64,000 nucleotides of DNA from Mogibacterium neglectum (GCF_030644205.1 NZ_CP128647.1:558001-622000); one strand, 5' to 3'. Shown: positions 27,654 to 37,036, counted from the stretch's first letter. Numbers and translations: made by a program. The notes: generated from the letters alone by a model not told the origin.

Positions 27654-28454
27654 ATGAAAATTTTTGTAACAGTAAAACAGGTTCCTGATACCTCTGGCAA
27701 GGTTGCAGTAAACGAGGATGGAACACTTAACCGCGCTTCTATGCAGACTATCATCAACCCAGATGACCTAAATGCTGTAGAGCAGGCGCTTACACTAAAG
27801 GAAGAGTTTGGATACAAGGTAGTAGCCTTCACAATGGGACCTATGCCAGCAGAAGGAATGCTCAGAGAACTCATGGCGATGGGTGTAGATGAGACAGTGC
27901 TAGTTTCCGCTCGTGAGTTTGGAGGTTCTGACACATATGCGACTTCGCAGATTCTCGCAGCTGCAATAGATACTTATGGAATCGAAGAGGATGACATAAT
28001 AATCGCTGGACGTCAGGCTATCGATGGTGACACTGCACAGGTAGGACCTCAGATTGCTGAGAAGCTACATTTACCACAGGTTACATATGCTGGTGAGGTT
28101 ACCAAGGAAGGTGATGTGCTCGTTATCAAGAGAATGCTAGAAGATGGATATATGCTCGTAAAAGTTCCAACACCATGCATGATTACTTGCATTAAGGAAC
28201 TCAATACACCTAGATATATGAGCGTAATCGGAACTGAAAAGTGCTGGGATATGCCACTTAAAATAATGGATTTTGCAGCACTTGAGAATCATCCACTTAT
28301 CGATAAGACTACTATTGGACTAAAGGGTTCTCCAACCAACATCTATAAGTCGTTTACACCTCCAGTTAAGGGTGGCGGCATGATGCTAGAAGGTTCAGAC
28401 AAGAATACCACTGATGAGCTTGTATCGATTCTGACAGGCAAGCACATCATATAG
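27654..28454 (+). CDS. etfB: Electron transfer flavoprotein, beta subunit
   Basis: 266 residues with MKIFVTVKQVPDTS at the start and ETVLVSAREFGGSDTYATS, IIAGRQAIDGDTAQVGPQIAE in the middle, all classic EtfB blocks. The length and the GRQAIDGDTAQVGP nucleotide-binding segment are typical of clostridial Etf that may bifurcate electrons from NADH to enoyl-CoA and ferredoxin; bifurcation is inference. Ribosome binding site GAGGAGGAA. Confidence 0.95.
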   Translation: MKIFVTVKQVPDTSGKVAVNEDGTLNRASMQTIINPDDLNAVEQALTLKEEFGYKVVAFTMGPMPAEGMLRELMAMGVDETVLVSAREFGGSDTYATSQILAAAIDTYGIEEDDIIIAGRQAIDGDTAQVGPQIAEKLHLPQVTYAGEVTKEGDVLVIKRMLEDGYMLVKVPTPCMITCIKELNTPRYMSVIGTEKCWDMPLKIMDFAALENHPLIDKTTIGLKGSPTNIYKSFTPPVKGGGMMLEGSDKNTTDELVSILTGKHII

Positions 28455-28469
28455 AAAGGAGAATTCAAA

Positions 28470-29585
28470 ATGGCTTACGATAGTTCACAAATCGACGCTT
28501 TCAAGAATGTATGGGTGTTCTGCGAACAGCGCCAAGGCAAGATGATGCCAACAACATTTGAACTTATATCCGAGGGCAGGAAACTAGCAGATGAGCTAGG
28601 ATGCAATCTATATGGAATACTTCTCGGAGATGATGTAGATGATCTCGCTGCTGAGCTCGGCGGCTACGGTGCAGATGGGGTATACGTATATAACAGCCCA
28701 CTGCTCAAAAATTATACCACCGACGGATATACTAAGGTTATAAGCGAAGCGGTGCAGAAGTTTAGACCTGAGGTAATGCTATTTGGAGCATCTAACATCG
28801 GCAGAGACCTTGCGCCTAGATGTGCAGCAAGACTTCATACAGGACTTTGCGCAGACTGTACACACCTCGATATTGATCTCGATGGATATATAAACTTCCT
28901 GCGCTCTGGATCATCTCTAGATGTAGACAACATGAAGTTTGATACTAAACTCTTTGATGTAAATACCAACCTTAAGATGACTCGTCCTGCATTCGGTGGA
29001 CACCTGATGGCTACCATCGTTTGCCCAAGGTTCAGACCGGCGATGGCAACTGTAAGACCTGGGGTAATGCAGAAGAGACCTTACGATGAAGCTGGAGCTG
29101 CAAAGGTAGAGATTGTGCATCCAGAGTTCGAATTAGTAGCTTCTGATATCGAGACAGAGGTTCTAGATATCGTTAAGGCTGCTAAGAAAATGGTAGACCT
29201 AATCGGTGCTGATGTAATCGTATCTGTAGGCAGAGGAATCGCAAAAGATGTTGAGGGCGGTATAGCTCTTGCAACTGAGCTTGCGGAACTGCTCGGCGGC
29301 GTAGTAGGTTCGTCGAGAGCTTGCGTGGATGCAGGCTGGATCAGTGCGGATCATCAGGTAGGACAGACTGGTAAGACTGTTCATCCGAGGATATATGTTG
29401 CACTAGGAATCTCTGGAGCGATTCAGCACAAGGCTGGAATGCAGGATTCTGAATGCATCATAGCAATCAACAAGAATGAGACGGCTCCAATCTTCGAAAT
29501 TGCAGATTACGGAATTGCTGGTGATTTATTTAAGGTTGTTCCACTGCTAATCGATTCAATTAAAGCAGCGAAAGAAACTGCTTAA
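28470..29585 (+). CDS. etfA: Electron transfer flavoprotein, alpha subunit
   Basis: 371 residues, at the longer end for EtfA. The C-terminal FAD domain is clear: GRGIAKDVEGGIALA, VGSSRACVDAGW, HQVGQTGKTVHP, ALGISGAIQHKAGM and IIAINKNETAPIFEIADYG. It starts 15 bp after etfB with AAAGGAGAA. A strong hairpin follows before buk. No extra ferredoxin domain is present, unlike the CarE-type fused subunits. Confidence 0.95.
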   Translation: MAYDSSQIDAFKNVWVFCEQRQGKMMPTTFELISEGRKLADELGCNLYGILLGDDVDDLAAELGGYGADGVYVYNSPLLKNYTTDGYTKVISEAVQKFRPEVMLFGASNIGRDLAPRCAARLHTGLCADCTHLDIDLDGYINFLRSGSSLDVDNMKFDTKLFDVNTNLKMTRPAFGGHLMATIVCPRFRPAMATVRPGVMQKRPYDEAGAAKVEIVHPEFELVASDIETEVLDIVKAAKKMVDLIGADVIVSVGRGIAKDVEGGIALATELAELLGGVVGSSRACVDAGWISADHQVGQTGKTVHPRIYVALGISGAIQHKAGMQDSECIIAINKNETAPIFEIADYGIAGDLFKVVPLLIDSIKAAKETA

Positions 29586-29597
29586 TAATAGGCAAGT

Positions 29598-29632
29598 ACA
29601 GGGGTGTGCGGGCACGTCCTGCATTCCCCTGT
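29598..29632 (+). other. Strong hairpin between etfA and buk
   Basis: Two stacked stems: ACAGGGG/CCCCTGT (29598-29604, 29626-29632) and TGCGGG/CCTGCA inside. Only TCTTC follows, so termination should be incomplete. It probably tunes buk relative to the upstream genes. Confidence 0.65.
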
Positions 29633-29659
29633 TCTTCATAACTGCCATAGGGGGACATT

Positions 29660-30790
29660 ATGGAAGAAAAGATATATAACATAGTAGCTATAAATCCTGG
29701 GTCTACATCGACGAAATTCGGGTTTTATCACAACTGCGAAAAGATATTTATCGAGAATATATATCATAAGAAAGATGAACTCTCCCAGTTTGGCAGCATA
29801 CAGGAACAGCTCAGCTACAGAAAGCTACTCGTTGAAAACAGGTGTGCATGTAATGGAGTTAATCTGCAAGAGGTTGATGCGTTTGTCGGCAGAGGTGGAG
29901 GGCTTCTTCCTTCAACCAGCGGTGTATATTGTATAAATGATAAAATCATATACGATTGTGAGACCGCAGCTTCAGGAATACACCATCCTGCTCTACTTGC
30001 CTCTCAAATAGCAAGGCAGCTCGCCAACAAATACGATGCGAAGGCTTATATCGTAAATCCGCCAGATACCGATGAATTTCAGGATTTGGCTAGAGTTACA
30101 GGCATCAAAGGGATTTATAGAGATAGTCACGTTCACTGCCTAAATCAGAAGGAGGTAGCAAGACGCTACTGTTTGAAAAAAGGCATAGCTTATAATGAGT
30201 CAAACTTCATCATCTGCCATCTTGGCGGCGGTGTATCTATAACGGCGCATCGTAAAGGTAGGATGATTGATAGCAACGATAATCTAATCGGCGACGGTCC
30301 AATGACTCCGCTAAGAGCCGGAACGATACCGGCAAAGAAGCTAATTGATATGACATTTAGCGGCGACTATTCACATGAAGAGCTTGAAGATTTGATTGTT
30401 AGGAATAGTGGACTTAGCAGTCACCTAGAAACTGCTGATGTTAAGGAAATCATGAGACGTATAGAAGAGGACAATGATGAATATGCAAAGCTTGTCCTCG
30501 ATGCGATGATTTATCAGTTTGCAAAGGCTGTAGGCGAATGTGCATGCGTGCTCAAAGGCGATGTGGATGCAATCCTCATCACAGGTGGGCTCGCAAGAAG
30601 CGAATATATAGTAAGAAGTTTAGAGAAATACGTGGACTGGATTTCAGAAACATGGGTTATGCCAGGGGAGTGGGAAATTGCGGCTCTCGCATCCGGTGCA
30701 TATCAGGCTATGACTAATCAGGTAGACGTACTCACATATACTGGAGTTCCAGTTTTCAGAGGTTTCCATTCATTAAAATATCATTTATAG
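29660..30790 (+). CDS. buk: Butyrate kinase family protein (first copy)
   Basis: An ASKHA-family kinase that converts acyl phosphate and ADP to the acid and ATP. The 376 residues include the phosphate-binding NPGSTSTKFGFY at the start, GRGGGLLPSTSGVY, CHLGGGVSITAHRKGRM and ITGGLARSEYIV. It is somewhat longer and clearly different in sequence from the second copy at 52 kb. Placement at the end of the had operon suggests a branched or longer acyl phosphate as substrate, possibly the product of the oxidative Stickland branch. No phosphotransbutyrylase gene is in the window. Confidence 0.9.
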   Translation: MEEKIYNIVAINPGSTSTKFGFYHNCEKIFIENIYHKKDELSQFGSIQEQLSYRKLLVENRCACNGVNLQEVDAFVGRGGGLLPSTSGVYCINDKIIYDCETAASGIHHPALLASQIARQLANKYDAKAYIVNPPDTDEFQDLARVTGIKGIYRDSHVHCLNQKEVARRYCLKKGIAYNESNFIICHLGGGVSITAHRKGRMIDSNDNLIGDGPMTPLRAGTIPAKKLIDMTFSGDYSHEELEDLIVRNSGLSSHLETADVKEIMRRIEEDNDEYAKLVLDAMIYQFAKAVGECACVLKGDVDAILITGGLARSEYIVRSLEKYVDWISETWVMPGEWEIAALASGAYQAMTNQVDVLTYTGVPVFRGFHSLKYHL

Positions 30791-30818
30791 ATATACACCT
30801 TTTTAATTTTTCTTCTTG

Positions 30819-30844
30819 AAGGCGTAGCTTTATGCTGCGCTTTT
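30819..30844 (+). terminator. Terminator of the had-buk operon
   Basis: AAGGCGTAGC (30819-30828), loop TTTAT, GCTGCGCTTT (30834-30843), ending in TTTT; ten pairs with two G-U. The 235 bp up to the next gene are AT-rich and hold only a 6-bp inverted repeat, TTGAAA-TTAT-TTTCAA, at 30926-30941. Confidence 0.8.
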
Positions 30845-31079
30845 AAAATTCAGTAGATTTGCAAGGCAGTGATTGGATATAAAATAGCTCATAAATATAG
30901 TAGTACAATAACAATTCCAAAAGAATTGAAATTATTTTCAAAAACGAGGCAGACATATAAGCAATATGATAAAATACTAAAATATATATAGTTTAATTTA
31001 TTGATTATTAGTGGTGTCAAAGATAAGTTAATCCTCAATTCGCAGAGCTCTATGACGAGTTTTCGAGAAAGTATAGTAT

Positions 31080-32249
31080 ATGAAGTATGAATTAATTGCA
31101 ACAGCGACATTTGGACTTGAAGCGGTAGTAAAGATGGAGTTGCAGGATCTTGGATACAGTGTAGTGAAGGTCGAAGATGGGAAAGTTACCTTTATCGGTG
31201 ATGAGAGAGCCATAGCTCACACCAACATTTGGCTCAGGACTGCTGATAGAGTTTACATAAAAGTGGCTGAGTTCAGGGCTGAAACCTTTGAAGAATTATT
31301 CCAGCAGGTTCGCGGTATCGGTTGGGAGGATTATCTCACGGTTGATGCTGCATTTCCTGTTGTAGGAACATCTGTCAAATCCACACTGCACAGCGTTCCA
31401 TCGTGCCAGAGCATAATCAAGAAAGCGATAGTTTCAAGGCTTTCTGATTTCTACGTGCAGAGTCACTTTGATGAAACGGGTACAAATTATCGCGTCAGAT
31501 TTTCGATACTCAAAAATCATGTCACGATACTACTCGACACTTCGGGGGCAGGACTTCATAAGCGTGGCTATAGGACCGTGGATGTTGCAGCACCAATGAA
31601 AGAGACACTAGCAGCAGCGCTTGTAAGGCTTAGCTTCTGGAAGGAAGGTGTAATGCGCCGAGATAAGGATAATCCTGACCACGTGCCACGGATTCTTGTA
31701 GATCCATGCTGTGGATCTGGAACGATCCTAATTGAGGCGGCTATGATGGCTAGAAATATTGCCCCTGGTCTTAACCGCAAGTTCGCTGCGATGGGATGGG
31801 ACTTCATCCCTGAGAAACTGTGGAATGAAGAGCGTCAGGCGGCATATAATGCTGTTGATTACGATAGTGAAGTCATCATCAAGGGCATTGATATAAATGG
31901 TAAGGCGATTACAGCAGCTATGGCCAATGCTATGGAAGCAGGTGTTGAAGAAGATATATCATTCAGCCGCATGGATATGCGCAAATTCAGAGCGGATGAA
32001 TCAAACGGAATCATAATTACAAATCCTCCGTATGGTGAGAGAATAGGTGATAAGGAAGCGATTCATAAAATCTATGCGCGCCTAAAAGAGATTCTTGAAA
32101 AAGATCCTACGTGGTCTCTCTTCATGATTACGACTGACCGCGAAGTGGAGAAGATATTTGATAGAAAAGCTGATAGAAGACGTAAGCTATATAACGGAAG
32201 ACTTCAGACTACCTATTATCAGTTCCACGGACAGAAAATTTTAAAGTAA
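31080..32249 (+). CDS. THUMP-domain class I SAM-dependent RNA methyltransferase (RlmL/YpsC-like)
   Basis: A 389-residue enzyme likely to make N2-methylguanosine in 23S rRNA. The N-terminal ferredoxin-like and THUMP part (about 1-160) begins ELIATATFGLEAVVKMEL. The C-terminal UPF0020 methyltransferase domain has VDPCCGSGTILIEAAMMA (SAM site) and the catalytic IITNPPYGERIGD near residue 316, the NPPY motif of N-methyltransferases. RlmL/YpsC family membership is firm; the exact base is not. Only a weak ribosome binding site (GAGAAAG) is visible. Confidence 0.9.
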   Translation: MKYELIATATFGLEAVVKMELQDLGYSVVKVEDGKVTFIGDERAIAHTNIWLRTADRVYIKVAEFRAETFEELFQQVRGIGWEDYLTVDAAFPVVGTSVKSTLHSVPSCQSIIKKAIVSRLSDFYVQSHFDETGTNYRVRFSILKNHVTILLDTSGAGLHKRGYRTVDVAAPMKETLAAALVRLSFWKEGVMRRDKDNPDHVPRILVDPCCGSGTILIEAAMMARNIAPGLNRKFAAMGWDFIPEKLWNEERQAAYNAVDYDSEVIIKGIDINGKAITAAMANAMEAGVEEDISFSRMDMRKFRADESNGIIITNPPYGERIGDKEAIHKIYARLKEILEKDPTWSLFMITTDREVEKIFDRKADRRRKLYNGRLQTTYYQFHGQKILK

Positions 32250-32300
32250 CTATGTAAATAGCGTACATCGCACAGATATTTACAGGCAGGGAATTAACCT

Positions 32301-33263
32301 ATGAAAAAGATTGATGAAACATTTATGTCAGGAGATGCGAAGACTCCGATACATGTTAGAAAATGGATACCAGATGAGAAGCCTACGGCAGTGCTACAGA
32401 TAGTACACGGAATGGTTGAGTTCGTTGGCAGGTACAGTGCATTTGCTTCGTATCTGACCGATCACGGATATGTTGTCGTTGGACATGATTTGCTGGGCCA
32501 TGGGGAATCGGCGCTTACACCTGATGATTATGGGTATTTTGGTGATTATGGAAATGAAACGCTGATTGCTGATATACATGAACTTAGAAATAGAACGATG
32601 AAGGAATATCCAGATATTCCTTATTTTATACTCGGTCACAGTATGGGCTCCTTCCTCTTGCGTCAGTATTTAACTGAAACGGATAATGATGATATTAGCT
32701 ACTCTGAAGGTCTAGCTGGCGCGATAGTGATGGGGACAGGCCAGCCTAATGCTTTGGTTTTGCATGCGGGAAGTGCACTGGCATCCCTGTTTAAAGCTGT
32801 GAGGGGACCTCGGTATAGAAGTAAACTCATTAACTCTATGGCATTCTCCTCGTATAATAAAAAGTTTAAGCCGGCAAGAACACCGTTTGACTGGCTAACC
32901 AAGGATACTGAAATCGTGGATTGGTACTGCGATGAAGAGTGGTGTAGCTTTATTTTTACTGTAAATGCATACAAAGAGATGTTTAAAGGTATCTTGAGGT
33001 GTATTGACAAGGATAGAGCTAAGACGATCGCTCCAAACCTTGCTATGCTCTTCGTTTCTGGTGCAGAAGACCCAGTAGGTGACTTCGGTGAAGGCGTTAG
33101 AAAAGCATATATGCAGTACGTGAGTAATACGAAGTGCATAGTGGACATCAAACTGTATTATGATGACAGACATGAGATCCTTAATGAGACAGACAGAGAC
33201 TCTGTGTACGACGATATTAGAACTTGGATAGACGAAAGGTTAGAGGATATCAATGAACTATAG
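32301..33263 (+). CDS. Alpha/beta hydrolase (monoacylglycerol lipase / lysophospholipase-like)
   Basis: A 320-residue serine hydrolase. The nucleophile elbow ILGHSMGSFL places the serine near residue 114; VVGHDLLGHGESA is the usual oxyanion-region block and AEDPVGDFG and DDRHEILNE supply the Asp and His of the triad. These blocks match the Serine aminopeptidase S33/monoglyceride lipase group. The last 11 bases overlap the CoA-transferase gene, so the two are translationally coupled, suggesting linked fatty-acid or ester metabolism; that link is inference. Confidence 0.88.
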   Translation: MKKIDETFMSGDAKTPIHVRKWIPDEKPTAVLQIVHGMVEFVGRYSAFASYLTDHGYVVVGHDLLGHGESALTPDDYGYFGDYGNETLIADIHELRNRTMKEYPDIPYFILGHSMGSFLLRQYLTETDNDDISYSEGLAGAIVMGTGQPNALVLHAGSALASLFKAVRGPRYRSKLINSMAFSSYNKKFKPARTPFDWLTKDTEIVDWYCDEEWCSFIFTVNAYKEMFKGILRCIDKDRAKTIAPNLAMLFVSGAEDPVGDFGEGVRKAYMQYVSNTKCIVDIKLYYDDRHEILNETDRDSVYDDIRTWIDERLEDINEL

Positions 33264-34590
33264 AGAACTATATAATTCAAAGTTAAAAGCACCTAGCGAA
33301 GCTGCGCAGGTCGTAAAGAGTGGTGACTGGGTTGATTTCGGATGCTATCAGGGCTTTCCAACTCTATTTGATGAGGCGCTTGCAGCAAGAAAAAATGAAC
33401 TTGAGGACGTAAAAGTTCGTGCTCTACTCATAACTAAACCACTTCAGATAGCTGAACAGGATCCAGAGGCAGAACACTTTACATATAACTCATGGCATAT
33501 GATTGGATACGAGAGAAAGCTATCTGATAGGGGGCTTTGCAAGTTCATTCCTATGGTATTTAGAAATCTTCCTGACTATTACAGGCGTTTTCTCACGGTA
33601 AATGTTGCTGTCATGGGTGTAACACCGATGGATGAACATGGCTACTTTAACATGTCGATGAGCAATTCTCATGCTCGCGCAGTTTTCGATGTAGCTGATA
33701 TTATCATTCTTGAGGTAAATGAGAAGCTACCTTTCGTTCATGGACTAGAGAATACGATTCATATATCAGAAGTAGATATGGTTATCGAAGGTGTGCATGA
33801 AGAGTTGACTGAATTCCCTTCAATTGTGGCTGGCCCGGTGGAGCAGCAGATAGCTGAGTCTATTGTTGATCGAATGACTAATGGGGCATGCATTCAGCTA
33901 GGAGTCGGGGGTATGCCAGATGCAATCGGAAAGCTAATTGCCGAGTCTGAACTCAAGAACCTAGGGATACACACGGAACTGCTAGTAAATGCTTATCTAG
34001 ATATGTACAAGGCAGGTAAGATAACAAATTTAAATAAGCATGACATAATGCGAGGTAAATCGGTTTTCAGTATCGCCCACGGTACAAAAGAATTATTTGA
34101 CTGGGTGGCAAACAACCCTAGCATGTGCTGTGCTCCGATAAATTATGTAAACGACCTTTCTGTAATAGGAGAAATCGACAACTTCGTCTCCATAAACAGT
34201 TGTATTGCTGTTGATTTATTTGGACAAATTTCAGCAGAAAGTGCGGGCACAAGGCACATCAGTGGAACTGGAGGGCAACTCGATTTCCTCACTGCAGGTT
34301 TCAAGAATCCTAGAGCTAAGAGCTTCATCGCACTACCTTCTACGTATACGGATAAAAAGGGGAATCTACATTCTAATATCAAACCTACGTTCACTGGCGG
34401 TGATATAATTACGGACCCACGCAGTCAAGCATACACCATGGTAACGGAGTACGGCATTGAAAATCTTGCAGGGGCTTCCGTGTGGGAACGTGCTGAAAAG
34501 CTCGTTGGCTTAGCGCATCCTGATTTCAGAGATGAGCTTGTTGAGTCTGCTAAGAATTTAAATGTATGGAGACAATCGAATAAAAGATAG
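33253..34590 (+). CDS. Acetyl-CoA hydrolase/transferase family CoA-transferase
   Basis: A 445-residue enzyme of the 4-hydroxybutyrate / butyryl-CoA:acetate CoA-transferase type. Family blocks are GACIQLGVGGMPDAIG, LGIHTELL (Glu about 242, the likely thioester-forming residue by position relative to AbfT), SINSCIAVDLFGQISAESAG and GTGGQLDFLTAGF. It would swap CoA between an acyl-CoA and acetate or another acid. Together with the had operon and two butyrate kinases it gives the cell more than one exit for acyl-CoA. Exact substrate is not readable by eye. Confidence 0.88.
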   Translation: MNYRELYNSKLKAPSEAAQVVKSGDWVDFGCYQGFPTLFDEALAARKNELEDVKVRALLITKPLQIAEQDPEAEHFTYNSWHMIGYERKLSDRGLCKFIPMVFRNLPDYYRRFLTVNVAVMGVTPMDEHGYFNMSMSNSHARAVFDVADIIILEVNEKLPFVHGLENTIHISEVDMVIEGVHEELTEFPSIVAGPVEQQIAESIVDRMTNGACIQLGVGGMPDAIGKLIAESELKNLGIHTELLVNAYLDMYKAGKITNLNKHDIMRGKSVFSIAHGTKELFDWVANNPSMCCAPINYVNDLSVIGEIDNFVSINSCIAVDLFGQISAESAGTRHISGTGGQLDFLTAGFKNPRAKSFIALPSTYTDKKGNLHSNIKPTFTGGDIITDPRSQAYTMVTEYGIENLAGASVWERAEKLVGLAHPDFRDELVESAKNLNVWRQSNKR

Positions 34591-34624
34591 ATTTTGTTGA
34601 TAAAATGCTTATAATAGGTACATT

Positions 34625-34646
34625 AAGGCACCCTTTAGGGTGCCTT
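34625..34646 (+). terminator. Hairpin terminator after the CoA-transferase gene
   Basis: AAGGCACCC (34625-34633), loop TTTA, GGGTGCCTT (34638-34646). The stem is strong, the T tract weak (ATCCATTATATT). Confidence 0.65.
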
Positions 34647-34661
34647 ATCCATTATATTGTA

Positions 34662-34670
34662 TGTTATAAT
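34662..34670 (+). promoter_or_regulatory. Extended -10 promoter only six bases before the prepilin peptidase start
   Basis: TGTTATAAT, exact TGnTATAAT. Transcription would begin about at the A of the start codon at 34677, giving a leaderless mRNA. Confidence 0.5.
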
Positions 34671-34676
34671 TAGCGA

Positions 34677-35399
34677 ATGGATCAATATTACGTATTTATG
34701 ATAATTAAATCGGTAATTTCAGTAATTATCGCATTACTGCTAGGGAATGGTGCAGTTGTTTGGTTCAATAACATGCCTGTGAGATGGTTCCAGGAGGAGG
34801 GAGAAAATCTGCCTCCATCACTTATCGCGGATATTGAGGGCGAGAAACAGAGACTGCCTAGCACTCCTTGGAAGCTTGTTTTTACAGTATTCTTCGGAGC
34901 GAGCGGTGTATTTTTGTCTATAAGGGAATCGTCGCAGTTTATGATTGCTGGTATACTTTTGATATTTATTATCGCCATGATGGCTATATGTGATGCTAAG
35001 TACAGGGTAGTTCCTGATCAACTGAACGTGCTATTAGCTGTATCTGCAGTTGGTTTTGTGAGCTTTAACGAGAGACTACTCGAACCTCTTTACGGTGCGC
35101 TCATCGGATTGTCGCTTGGACTTGCTACATATGGGTTAGGAAGAATTATATATCACAAGACCGTAATCGGTGGCGCAGATCTCAAGTTTTACATATCGAT
35201 TGGTCTGGTGACGGGAGTTCACGGCGTGATTACTATTTTTATTTTGATTTCTATATTCGCACTTATACACATAGTATATCTGAGCATAGCGAATAAATTC
35301 GATGCGGATGAACATAGACCTATGCTCGTATATGCGCTTCCTGCGGTAACTTTATACATATTGGTGCTATGGGATTATCTTCCTCTTGTGTTACTATAG
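34677..35399 (+). CDS. A24-family prepilin peptidase (minimal type)
   Basis: A 240-residue membrane aspartic protease with about seven hydrophobic segments. Two active-site aspartates are visible: AICDAKYRVVPDQLN near residue 102 and IGGADLKFYISIG near residue 163 (a GGAD variant of the GxGD motif). It lacks the N-terminal cysteine-rich cytoplasmic domain of full-size PilD. No pilin or type II secretion gene is nearby, so it is an orphan here. No Shine-Dalgarno is present; see the promoter six bases upstream. Confidence 0.85.
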   Translation: MDQYYVFMIIKSVISVIIALLLGNGAVVWFNNMPVRWFQEEGENLPPSLIADIEGEKQRLPSTPWKLVFTVFFGASGVFLSIRESSQFMIAGILLIFIIAMMAICDAKYRVVPDQLNVLLAVSAVGFVSFNERLLEPLYGALIGLSLGLATYGLGRIIYHKTVIGGADLKFYISIGLVTGVHGVITIFILISIFALIHIVYLSIANKFDADEHRPMLVYALPAVTLYILVLWDYLPLVLL

Positions 35400-35480
35400 T
35401 AAACCTAGCTAAGTTAATACATGGCATCTTATAGTGATAGTTACAATAACTATTTTGTATAACTGTATAGAGAGGCAAAT

Positions 35481-36293
35481 ATGTCTGAGAACAGCAAGAA
35501 TATTCTTCTTAAAATTCAATATGATGGGACAAACTTTCATGGCTGGCAGAAGCAGCTTGATGTTAGAACTGTACAAGGCGAAGTTGAACATGTGCTTCGT
35601 TTTATCGCTGGATATGAAGTGCCTGTAAATGGCACAAGCAGAACAGATACAGGGGTACATGCATTAGGTCAATGTTGTTCCTTTACATGGGACAATCCGC
35701 TTCCAACTGATAAGCTAGCAGATATAATGAACAGAAGATTCGGGGCAGGGGGTCTAGGGAGAAGTGGACTTCCTGGTGATATTAAGGTTATTTCGGCGCA
35801 TGAAGTTCCAGAAGATTTTCACGCACGATTTTCTTGTCATGGCAAGACATATAAGTATATTATTGATAGAAGTGGTGACATATTCGAGAGAAATCATGTG
35901 TATCAATTTGGATTAGAGCTAGATCATGATGCGATGCGTGAGGCTGCAATACTCGCTGTTGGAACACATGACTTCGCTTCATTTCAAACATCAGGTGGCA
36001 CACCTAGAGAGACAACGGTCAGGACAATCACTAATATTACCGTAACAGATGAAGGTGACAGAACCATTATTAGGGTTACTGGTGATGGGTTTCTATACAA
36101 TATGGTGAGAATCCTAGTTGGTACGCTGCTTGAGGTTGGAACTGGTAAGAGGGAAGCGTGTGAGATGGAATCTATTATAGCATCCACTAATAGGAGTAAA
36201 GCGGGATTTACGGCACCGCCAGAAGGGCTATACCTAGAAGAAATATTTTTTGATGATGAATTCAAACGTGGAGGCAGCACTTGTACAAAGTAA
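35481..36293 (+). CDS. truA: tRNA pseudouridine synthase A
   Basis: Forms pseudouridine at positions 38-40 of tRNA anticodon stems. 270 residues with ILLKIQYDGTNFHGWQ at the start, the catalytic Asp56 in GTSRTDTGVHALGQ, and YKYIIDRSG and MVRILVGTLLEVG later. Length and motifs are standard. AGAGG precedes the ATG. It overlaps scpA by 13 bases. Confidence 0.95.
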   Translation: MSENSKNILLKIQYDGTNFHGWQKQLDVRTVQGEVEHVLRFIAGYEVPVNGTSRTDTGVHALGQCCSFTWDNPLPTDKLADIMNRRFGAGGLGRSGLPGDIKVISAHEVPEDFHARFSCHGKTYKYIIDRSGDIFERNHVYQFGLELDHDAMREAAILAVGTHDFASFQTSGGTPRETTVRTITNITVTDEGDRTIIRVTGDGFLYNMVRILVGTLLEVGTGKREACEMESIIASTNRSKAGFTAPPEGLYLEEIFFDDEFKRGGSTCTK

Positions 36294-37036
36294 GAATTGA
36301 TAAATTTGAAGGGCCATTCGATCTACTGGTTTATCTGATTCAGAATGCCAAGATGGATATATACGATATACGAGTGGCTGAAATCACGGAGCAGTATATA
36401 GGATATCTCAAAGAGATGGGCGAGCTTAATGTCGAAGTGAGCAGTGAGTTCATAGTCCTAGCAGCTATACTAATCAGGCTTAAATCACATATGCTGCTTC
36501 CTCGTGTTAATGACACTGGTGAAGTCGTAATTGACGAAGATCCACGTATGGAGCTTGCAAGCAGGCTTGCCGAATATGTACGAACTAAGAAGATTGCCGA
36601 GATGCTCCAGGAGAGGCTTGAGGCAAATCAGTGCATACATGAGAAACCAGCCGAGGATATGTCACAGTACCTTGAATCTCCGGATGAGCTTTTAAAGGCA
36701 GACATAGAGCAGTTTGTTAACGCGTTCAATGCTTTCTTGCAGAAGAAAAAGCGTGTGGCAGATGTAAAAAAGAGATATCGGAGAATAAAGAGAGAGCGGA
36801 CTTCGATAGAAGATCGCATAAAATATATGACAGATGTTATAAAGGACAGAGTTTCTGTCGGTGGATGTATTGATTTTACAGAGCTCGTGCCTGTAGAGGC
36901 GGACAGATACGACATTACACTCTCATTTATGTCACTTCTTGAGATGATTAAGATGCAAGAAGTTGATGCAAGGCAAGAGAAAAACTACGGGAATATCAGT
37001 GTTATTAAGAAAGAGGTTCAGACAGATGTACAATGA
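36281..37036 (+). CDS. scpA: Segregation and condensation protein A
   Basis: Kleisin subunit of the bacterial SMC condensin. 251 residues, opening YKVRIDKFEGPFDLLVYLIQ, with AEITEQYIGYL and EFIVLAAILIRLKSHMLLP, the N-terminal SMC-neck-binding region, and a C-terminal winged-helix part. It starts with TTG (36281), supported by GGAGG seven bases upstream and the family's usual N terminus. Overlaps truA and is overlapped by scpB. Confidence 0.95.
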   Translation: MYKVRIDKFEGPFDLLVYLIQNAKMDIYDIRVAEITEQYIGYLKEMGELNVEVSSEFIVLAAILIRLKSHMLLPRVNDTGEVVIDEDPRMELASRLAEYVRTKKIAEMLQERLEANQCIHEKPAEDMSQYLESPDELLKADIEQFVNAFNAFLQKKKRVADVKKRYRRIKRERTSIEDRIKYMTDVIKDRVSVGGCIDFTELVPVEADRYDITLSFMSLLEMIKMQEVDARQEKNYGNISVIKKEVQTDVQ

